From the NCBI RefSeq assembly GCF_900605495.1, contig NZ_LR027600.1, forward strand, positions 186,001 through 250,000: a stretch of DNA of 64,000 bases, given 5' to 3'. Numbering within the stretch: position 1 is the stretch's first letter; each line of letters opens with the position of its first letter. The notes beneath the pieces are model-generated. The model ran no database searches, was not told where the DNA came from, and saw nothing but the letters and a program-made list of their open reading frames with translations. This DNA is from Bacilliculturomica massiliensis. GTDB lineage: Bacteria > Bacillota > Clostridia > Peptostreptococcales > Anaerovoracaceae. The position numbers and the translations under genes are program-made. Positions 58,550 to 64,000 of this stretch are shown here, piece by piece.

Positions 58550-59311
58550 ATGTTGAAAAAAATTACGGCGGTATATTTCAGCCCCACAGGCGGCACACGG
58601 AAAGCGGCGCTTTTTCTGGCGCAGGGCATGGCGGAGGAGGTGTGCGAACTGGATCTGTCGTTTCCAAAGATAACAGAATACCAATTTCAGTCCGGCGACT
58701 GCGTGCTCTTTGCGGCGCCGGTCTGGGGCGGCAGAGTACCCGCCTATGAGGTGGAACGGATCAGAGCCTGCTGCGGAAACGGCGCGGTGGCCGTCACCGC
58801 CGCGGTCTACGGCGGCCGCGCTTACGAAGACGCGCTGTTGGAGCTGAACGACTGTGTAGCAGCTCAGGGCTTCCGGGTGGCAGCTTCAGCCGCCCTTCTG
58901 GCCGAGCATTCCATTTATCACCCTGCGGCTGCAGGACGTCCCGACGAGCAGGACCGGGTACAGTTGGGAGAGTTTGCTGCAGCCATTTTGAAGAAACTTG
59001 CGGAAGCTCCGGATCGAGCTGCGGAGGTGCCGGGGGATCGTCCCTATCGCCAATGGAGCCAGCTTCCCGTGGTCCCGGCGGTGTCGGACAACTGCGTGCG
59101 CTGCGGACTCTGCGCAAAAAAATGTCCCACGGCCGCCATACCCGGAGAAGACCCGGCGAAAACGCTGTCGGACAAGTGCATCCTCTGTATGCGGTGCGTC
59201 TCCGTTTGCCCGCAGAAGGCCAGAGCGCTGCCCGCGCCGATCATGGCGGCAATGGAACAAAAGCTGTCCCCGTTTAAGGAGATGCGCAGGGAGAACGAGT
59301 TGTTTCTCTAA
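58550..59311 (+). CDS. EFR1-family flavodoxin-ferredoxin fusion
   Basis: 253 residues. The N-terminal flavodoxin-like domain binds FMN through YFSPTGGTRKAALFLA (residues 9-24) and has APVWGGRVPAYEVERI. The C-terminal domain has two [4Fe-4S] motifs, CVRCGLCAKKCP and CILCMRCVSVCP. It probably shuttles electrons between flavin and ferredoxin-type carriers in an anaerobe. AGAGGAGAAAGAA precedes ATG 58550. An upstream GTG at 58532 is less likely. Confidence 0.88.
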   Translation: MLKKITAVYFSPTGGTRKAALFLAQGMAEEVCELDLSFPKITEYQFQSGDCVLFAAPVWGGRVPAYEVERIRACCGNGAVAVTAAVYGGRAYEDALLELNDCVAAQGFRVAASAALLAEHSIYHPAAAGRPDEQDRVQLGEFAAAILKKLAEAPDRAAEVPGDRPYRQWSQLPVVPAVSDNCVRCGLCAKKCPTAAIPGEDPAKTLSDKCILCMRCVSVCPQKARALPAPIMAAMEQKLSPFKEMRRENELFL

Positions 59312-59482
59312 CATGAAGGTCAGGCGGGTCGAGCTGCCTGACCTGTCCGCCTGACTGCCTGGCCTTCCCCAACGGACGGCATAAGGAGCCGGTCCGGCGT
59401 GGCCGTGGCAGTAACGCTTTTTTGGATATCTGAAGAAAAAGACAGTGCCGGCTCGTTTTATCTGCAGAGGGAGGCGAGATGT

Positions 59483-60028
59483 ATGAAAAAGATGGTCTTA
59501 ATTAAGCGCGCTGCCGCAGCGCTGTGTTGTGTCTGTGTGATCTTCGGGCTGGGTGCATGCGCAGGCGGTGGAGAGGGAGAGCAGGGACAGCAGAACGGGA
59601 CGTATGGTTCTGAAGGGGATCGTCCGTTGTTCGGCTCCAGAACTACAGTTTTTGATCATTTGGAGGCAAGCGATGACAAGACGATCAGTGCGGATTTTGA
59701 AGTGTATTTGTCAGAAGAAGAGGGGCGATTTCTCTTTATTGAGCTGAACCGCGATGTAGACGCGGTGATGGAGTTTACATGTACAAAGGATGAAGGGGCC
59801 GCTGAACTGGGATTTGATCCGGGTGACGGCGGCGAACGCATTTCTTTTGAACTGGGAGCCGGCGCGATCGGGGAAGAAGCTGCATACACTGAAAACATCT
59901 CTCTGAAAAAGGGAATGAATATCTTTTATATGGCGGGCGACGGCTGTACCTGCAAAATCAGCTGCAGAATAGAGGGCGTCGATCCGGAGACCAGGAGCTA
60001 TGTCAGCGCTTTTCCGAAGGGCAGCTGA
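59483..60028 (+). CDS. Small lipoprotein of unknown function
   Basis: 181 residues. A signal peptide with lipobox LGAC (Cys near residue 26) is followed by a Gly/Gln-rich linker and a beta-rich, acidic domain (TISADFEVYLSEEEGRFLFI, ERISFELGAGAIGEEA). ATG 59483 lies behind GGGAGGCGAG. The family is not recognised. Confidence 0.7.
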   Translation: MKKMVLIKRAAAALCCVCVIFGLGACAGGGEGEQGQQNGTYGSEGDRPLFGSRTTVFDHLEASDDKTISADFEVYLSEEEGRFLFIELNRDVDAVMEFTCTKDEGAAELGFDPGDGGERISFELGAGAIGEEAAYTENISLKKGMNIFYMAGDGCTCKISCRIEGVDPETRSYVSAFPKGS

Positions 60029-60310
60029 TCCGCAGGCGGAAAGTAAGGCGGCGTGCGTGCCGGGAGGGCGGTCTGACGATCCGAAATCCGGGAGAGGGGG
60101 CGGTCTGGCGGATCGACACGCTGCAGGGGCTTTTCGCGGATCTGCATAAAGAAGCATCGGGCCGTTCTATGTATCAGCTATTTGCAGTCTGACGGTCCGG
60201 TTTACCTTTCGCTGACACCATGCTGTGTGGGCGTGGGTGAGAATCGCAAAAAAAATCCCATTTTGTCTAAAAAGGTGCGATTTAAGCTCTCGCTTTGTAA
60301 TATATTGTAA
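60029..60310. other. Gap after the lipoprotein gene
   Basis: No gene is recognised. GC-rich first, then AT-rich. Confidence 0.35.
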
Positions 60311-60354
60311 TAAAATAGGCGAGATCACAAAATAAATGCGGATCTCGCCTATTT
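60311..60354. terminator. Perfect 15-bp inverted repeat, likely bidirectional terminator
   Basis: AAAATAGGCGAGATC and GATCTCGCCTATTTT surround a 14-base loop. Confidence 0.7.
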
Positions 60355-60480
60355 TCTGCTCGTATTTCGGTAATATCGCATTATTTTTTGACTTTTTACC
60401 TAAGACGCGCCTTAGACCCGACGAACGATAGGGCCTGTCGGTCTCCGGCATGCCCCGAGACGCCGGGGCAACCTGTCTGT

Positions 60481-60550
60481 CCCCCACATGGCTTGCGACA
60501 GAGTGACGGCCGGTCCCCCCACATGGCTTGAGACAGAGTGACGGTCGGTC
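60481..60550 (+). repeat. 35-bp tandem repeat (two units plus decayed flanks)
   Basis: CCCCCACATGGCTTG, then CGACAGAGTGACGG or AGACAGAGTGACGG, then CCGGTC or TCGGTC; the period is 35. Related fragments (CTGTCGGTCTCCGGCATG and GGTCCCCGGCATG) lie on either side. Confidence 0.8.
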
Positions 60551-60656
60551 CCCGGCATGCTCCTGAGGCGGCGCTGTGATCCGGTGCGGTGGTCCGGCAC
60601 GGCAGGGCATGTTTTATAAATCATCGCGGGATGTACGGAGAAGTCTTTGAAAAGGC

Positions 60657-60685
60657 TTGACTTTTACTCCGGCTGCGCATACAAT
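60657..60685 (+). promoter_or_regulatory. Promoter of the thiamine operon
   Basis: TTGACT (60657-60662), 17 bases, TACAAT (60680-60685), directly before the TPP riboswitch. Confidence 0.8.
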
Positions 60686-60708
60686 AATGACGATAATTAT
60701 ATAAAAAC

Positions 60709-60800
60709 AACGGGGAGCTGGAGCGAATCCGGCTGAGACTGAGGTTAGTTCACCTCTGACCCGCAACCTGATCCGGATAATGCCGGCGTAGGTAAATATT
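60709..60800 (+). promoter_or_regulatory. TPP riboswitch (THI element)
   Basis: Conserved blocks in order: CGGGGAGCTG, GGCTGAGACTGAGG, CTCTGACCCG, AACCTGATCCGGATAATGCC and GGCGTAGGTAAA. It senses thiamine pyrophosphate and is followed by a terminator hairpin, so uptake genes downstream should be shut off by TPP. Confidence 0.95.
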
Positions 60801-60817
60801 GATTTACGGATATTTAG

Positions 60818-60857
60818 ACGCAGGGCATTTACAGAGGCCCTGCGTTGTTTGTTTTTT
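60818..60857 (+). terminator. Expression-platform terminator of the TPP riboswitch
   Basis: ACGCAGGGC pairs with GCCCTGCGT, followed by TGTTTGTTTTTT. Confidence 0.85.
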
Positions 60858-61023
60858 GCCCTATCCTCAGTGCGGATCACCGCGGGCTCTCCTCAGGTTT
60901 GGTCCTGGGGGCGTGACCAGGGCTGGTCTTGAGGAAACGGCCCGTGGATAAAGAATGCCGAAAGGGCGCGGGAAAAATGCAAAAGTGAAGGAAGAGACAA
61001 AAAGAGAACGTATGGTAGAGGTT

Positions 61024-61077
61024 GCGTCGAGAGTAAAGGTCGCGTCGGAAGTAAAGAACGCGTCGAGAGTAAAGGAG
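61024..61077 (+). repeat. 18-bp tandem repeat (three units) in the leader of the thiamine-binding gene
   Basis: GCGTCGAGAGTAAAGGTC, GCGTCGGAAGTAAAGAAC and GCGTCGAGAGTAAAGGAG. The last unit supplies the AAAGGAGG ribosome binding site. Confidence 0.85.
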
Positions 61078-61086
61078 GACATGCAT

Positions 61087-61398
61087 ATGAGTACGATAAA
61101 ACAGCCGGAGGCCAGCGTGGCCATTCAGGTACTGCCCGATGTGGAAGGCGAGGATGTGATCCGCGTGGTAGACGAGGTGATCGCCTACATCAAGTCGTTT
61201 GGGCTGAATACGTATGTGGGCCCCTTCGAGACCACTGTCGAGGGAGACTATGAGACGCTGATGGAAATTGTTAAGGGCTGTCAGGAGATCTGTATCAAGG
61301 CGGGAGCGCCCAGCGTGAAAAGCTATGTGAAGATCTTTTTCAACCCGGAAGCGGGAGTGTGGACGATTGACAAAAAAATCTCCAAGCATCATCTCTAA
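61087..61398 (+). CDS. MTH1187/YkoF-type thiamine-binding protein
   Basis: 103 residues, small ferredoxin-like fold (DUF77): ASVAIQVLPDVEGEDVI, VIAYIKSFGLNTYVGPFETT, VEGDYETLMEIVKGCQEICI. Such proteins bind thiamine or its pyrimidine part. ATG 61087 lies 9 bases behind AAAGGAGG; an ATG two codons earlier is too close. First gene of the TPP-riboswitch operon; the permease start is inside its end. Confidence 0.85.
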   Translation: MSTIKQPEASVAIQVLPDVEGEDVIRVVDEVIAYIKSFGLNTYVGPFETTVEGDYETLMEIVKGCQEICIKAGAPSVKSYVKIFFNPEAGVWTIDKKISKHHL

Positions 61399-62128
61399 AC
61401 TGTATCCGGTCACCTTCGTGGCGCTGCTGCTGTTTCTCTGGTGGGCGGTATGCTTTTTTGGCGTGGTGCCGGGATTTATGCTGCCGTCGCCCCAGAAGGT
61501 GGCTGCAACGCTGATCACGGAGTTTCCCAACATGCTGCCCCACGCGGCGGTATCGCTGCAGGAGTCGTTTTACGGGCTGGGGTCATCCATAGCGGCGGCT
61601 TTTGTGCTGTCGGTATTGATGGATCGGTTTGAGTTTCTGCGCCGATCAGTATACCCGGTGGTGGTCCTGACCCAGACGATACCCACCATCGCTATGGCGC
61701 CGATTTTGGTGCTGTGGCTGGGATACGGCATTCTGCCGAAGGTGGTATTGATCTTCATCACCTGCTTCTTTCCTCTGGTCATCAGCCTGCTGGGAGGATT
61801 TCAGTCGGTGGACCGGGATATCGTGCGTCTGTATCACTCGATGGGGGCTACTCGCAATCAGATCCTGTGGCAGGTGAAGGTTCCCTCGGCTCTTGACAGT
61901 TTTTTTTCGGGGCTGAGGGTCTCGGCGGCGTATTCCATCGTGGGCGCGGTGATCGCAGAGTGGCTGGGCGGAAACAACGGGCTGGGCGTGTACATGACGC
62001 GGGCGCGGAAGTCCTACGCTTACGATAAAATGTTTGCAGTCATCATACTCATCAGCGTGCTGAGCCTGCTGCTGATGAAGCTGGTGGATATTCTGCACAG
62101 GCGCGCCATGCCGTGGAAAAAGCAGTGA
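61367..62128 (+). CDS. thiX: ABC transporter permease for HMP/thiamine precursor (ThiX-like)
   Basis: 253 residues with six hydrophobic helices. The EAA loop is MGATRNQILWQVKVPSALDS. The order of genes and the riboswitch indicate the ThiXYZ-type uptake system for hydroxymethylpyrimidine or a related thiamine precursor. The TTG at 61367 overlaps the preceding gene by 32 bases, with GGGAGTG upstream; no nearer Met fits before the first helix. Confidence 0.85.
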   Translation: MTKKSPSIISKLYPVTFVALLLFLWWAVCFFGVVPGFMLPSPQKVAATLITEFPNMLPHAAVSLQESFYGLGSSIAAAFVLSVLMDRFEFLRRSVYPVVVLTQTIPTIAMAPILVLWLGYGILPKVVLIFITCFFPLVISLLGGFQSVDRDIVRLYHSMGATRNQILWQVKVPSALDSFFSGLRVSAAYSIVGAVIAEWLGGNNGLGVYMTRARKSYAYDKMFAVIILISVLSLLLMKLVDILHRRAMPWKKQ

Positions 62129-62194
62129 GATACGAAAGAAACAGATGAGATACGAAAGAAACAGAATAGAAAAAGACAGGAAAGGATTGGGACA

Positions 62195-63220
62195 ATGAAA
62201 AAGAACACGATCAAAAGAATAGCGGCGGGAGCCGCGGCTGCGGCGCTGATGTTTTCCCTGGCCGCCTGCGGTTCCGGCCAGACGGAGGGCGGAGACGGCA
62301 GCGGGGAACAGACAGAACTGAAAAAGATCACCTTTGTGCTGGACTGGACGCCGAACACGAATCATACGGGGGTGTATGCGGCTCAGGCGCTGGGATATTA
62401 CAAAGACGCAGGGCTGGATGTGGAGATCCAGCAGCCGCCGGAAGACGGGGCCAATATTGCGGTGGCTACGGGGAAGGCGCAGTTCGGCGTGGGATTCCAG
62501 GAGACGATCGGACCTGCGCTCACCGCAGACGATCCGCTGCCCATTACGGCGGTGGCTTCCATTATCGACCACAATACATCCGGTATGATCTCAATGAAGG
62601 AGAAGAATATAACCAGCTTCAAAGATCTGGAGGGAAAGACCTACGCTAGCTGGGACACGCCTTCGGAGAAGGAGATCATCCAGCAGTGTATGGAGGATCA
62701 GGGCGGCGATTACGCAAAGCTGAAGACCGTGCCCAATTCAGGAGCCGATGCGCTCTCTCTGATGCAGACGGGCGATGTGGACGTAGTATGGGTGTACGAG
62801 GCCTGGGACGTAATGATGGCGGAGGTAGCCGGACTGGATTACAATTTCATCAAATTCAGCGATGCCTCGCCGGTACTGGATTTCTATACGCCCGTGATCA
62901 TAGCCAACAACGATTTCCTCAAAGAAGACCCGGAAACAGCCAGGGCGTTTCTTGCAGCCACGGCCAAAGGATATGAATATGCCATCGCAAATCCCAAGGA
63001 GGCGGGCGAGATCCTCTGTCAGGCGGATTCCACGCTGTCGCCCGAACTGGTGCAGAAGTCTCAGGCATATCTGGCGGATCAGTATCAGGCGGAAAAACCC
63101 GCGTGGGGAACCATCGACAAGGATCGCTGGACAGCGTTTAACCAATGGATGTTTGAGAAGGGATTGATCCCCGCGGAACTGGGCAGCGAGGGATTTACCA
63201 ATGACTACCTGCCTCAGTAA
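62195..63220 (+). CDS. thiY: ABC transporter substrate-binding lipoprotein (ThiY/NMT1-like)
   Basis: 341 residues. The signal peptide ends in a lipobox (LAAC). The NMT1/THI5-like domain shows FVLDWTPNTNHTGVYAAQAL, where the aromatic site binds the pyrimidine, and VDVVWVYEAWDVMMAEVAG. It captures the HMP or formylaminopyrimidine precursor outside the membrane. AGGAAAGGA precedes the ATG. Its stop overlaps the start of the ATPase gene. Confidence 0.88.
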   Translation: MKKNTIKRIAAGAAAAALMFSLAACGSGQTEGGDGSGEQTELKKITFVLDWTPNTNHTGVYAAQALGYYKDAGLDVEIQQPPEDGANIAVATGKAQFGVGFQETIGPALTADDPLPITAVASIIDHNTSGMISMKEKNITSFKDLEGKTYASWDTPSEKEIIQQCMEDQGGDYAKLKTVPNSGADALSLMQTGDVDVVWVYEAWDVMMAEVAGLDYNFIKFSDASPVLDFYTPVIIANNDFLKEDPETARAFLAATAKGYEYAIANPKEAGEILCQADSTLSPELVQKSQAYLADQYQAEKPAWGTIDKDRWTAFNQWMFEKGLIPAELGSEGFTNDYLPQ

Positions 63221-63995
63221 CGCCGGCGCGGCGGGCGCCGCCAATGGGGAACAGGGTGAACGGGTCCTCTGGTGCGAACGGCTGACCAAAAGTTACGAAG
63301 GGGAGCCGATCATAGAAGAGATCAGTGTGGAGCTGTGCAGGGGGCAGCTGGTCAGCGTGCTGGGGGCCAGCGGCACGGGAAAGACTACGCTGTTCAATTC
63401 TCTGTCCGGATTGGAAGAGCCGGACAGCGGAAGGGTCTTTCTGCGTGGCGAGGACGTGACTGGCAAACCGGGCCGCGTCAGTTATATGCAGCAGAAGGAC
63501 CTGCTCCTGCCTTTCCGCACGATCCTTGACAATACCTGCGTGCCGCTTTTGTTGAGAGGCGTGGAACGGAAGAAGGCCAGAGAACAGGCCCGGGAGTTTT
63601 TCGGCGAGTTCGGCCTTTCCGGCTGTGAGGATAAGTATCCCTCGCAGCTGTCTGGAGGCATGCGGCAGCGGGCCGCACTGCTGCGCAGTTACCTTTTTCA
63701 GGGGGAGATCATGCTTCTGGACGAACCCTTCTCGGCGCTGGACGCGATCACAAAATCCTCCATGCACCAGTGGTACAAGTCCGTCTGCAGAAAGCACGGA
63801 ACATCCGCATTTCTCATCACGCACGATATCGACGAGGCGATCCTGCTCTCGGACCGGATCTATGTCATCGCCGGGGTACCGGGAAAAATCTGTGCGGATA
63901 TCCGTATTCAGAGCAGCGGTGAGCGGGACAGCGAGTTCACTATGAGCGAGACATTTATCGGGTATAAGCGTCAAATTCTGTCCCACATTCGGTGA
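63201..63995 (+). CDS. thiZ: ABC transporter ATP-binding protein (ThiZ-like)
   Basis: 264 residues, complete, ending 5 bases before the window edge. Walker A is GASGTGKTTLFNSLSG (residues about 52-67), the Q-loop YMQQKD, the signature LSGGMRQRAALLRS, Walker B IMLLDEPFSALD and the switch His in LITHDIDEA. It energises the permease. The start at 63201 overlaps thiY by 20 bases. Confidence 0.9.
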   Translation: MTTCLSNAGAAGAANGEQGERVLWCERLTKSYEGEPIIEEISVELCRGQLVSVLGASGTGKTTLFNSLSGLEEPDSGRVFLRGEDVTGKPGRVSYMQQKDLLLPFRTILDNTCVPLLLRGVERKKAREQAREFFGEFGLSGCEDKYPSQLSGGMRQRAALLRSYLFQGEIMLLDEPFSALDAITKSSMHQWYKSVCRKHGTSAFLITHDIDEAILLSDRIYVIAGVPGKICADIRIQSSGERDSEFTMSETFIGYKRQILSHIR

Positions 63996-64000
63996 TGTAC

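Overview
The window (64 kb, GC-rich outside one island) looks like the chromosome of an anaerobic Clostridia member (Bacillota). Supporting signs are the rpoB-rpoC and rpsL-rpsG-fusA-tuf order, a perfect CIRCE site before groESL, the NADH sensor Rex, a 2[4Fe-4S] ferredoxin and an EFR1-type flavodoxin-ferredoxin, FMN and TPP riboswitches, AGGAGG-type ribosome binding sites and many TTGACA-17-TATAAT promoters. I cannot name the genus.

Layout. 0-14 kb: end of rpoB, rpoC, an Rpn/PD-(D/E)XK nuclease-like gene, recQ, then rpsL, rpsG, fusA and tuf. 14-17 kb: bactofilin and a polysaccharide deacetylase (minus strand), then an FMN riboswitch and ribU. 17-21 kb: the t6A/N-acetyltransferase operon tsaE-tsaB-rimI-small Cys protein-tsaD. 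21-31 kb: a Met-rich lipoprotein, an M20 peptidase with a YfcC-type transporter, acpP, an ABC-F ATPase, rex, ferredoxin, a P-loop/Asp23-like fusion and a DUF554 protein. 31-40 kb: groES-groEL, a QueG-like iron-sulfur protein, a tandem repeat cluster, an EamA exporter, a VanY-type carboxypeptidase, guaB and guaA.

39.8-56.9 kb is a defence island inserted at the 3' end of guaA. The guaA terminus (GAGTGGGAATGA) recurs almost exactly at 54735 and, with one more change, at 56887. Paired TGGCAAC repeats with identical 4-nt gaps lie just inside the two ends of the first segment. Between 39.8 and 54.7 kb lie a repressor, an excisionase-like gene, a frameshifted tyrosine integrase, a MobC-like protein, a RepA-like ATPase, a hairpin-rich non-coding stretch, and an operon from one consensus promoter: half-hsdS, hsdM, a CD-NTase (CBASS cyclase), an S-4TM pore-forming effector, full hsdS, DUF4145, hsdR and a YgjP-like metallopeptidase. 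A decayed Mrr endonuclease fragment follows. The second segment (54.7-56.9 kb) carries an AbiEi/AbiEii toxin-antitoxin pair and no integrase. The central observation is that a two-gene CBASS is embedded, with overlapping reading frames, between hsdM and hsdS of a type I restriction-modification operon.

56.9-64 kb returns to chromosomal genes: a small P-loop kinase, a MarR regulator with a palindromic operator, the EFR1 protein, a lipoprotein, and a TPP-riboswitch-controlled thiamine/HMP uptake operon (thiamine-binding protein, permease, lipoprotein receptor, ATPase).
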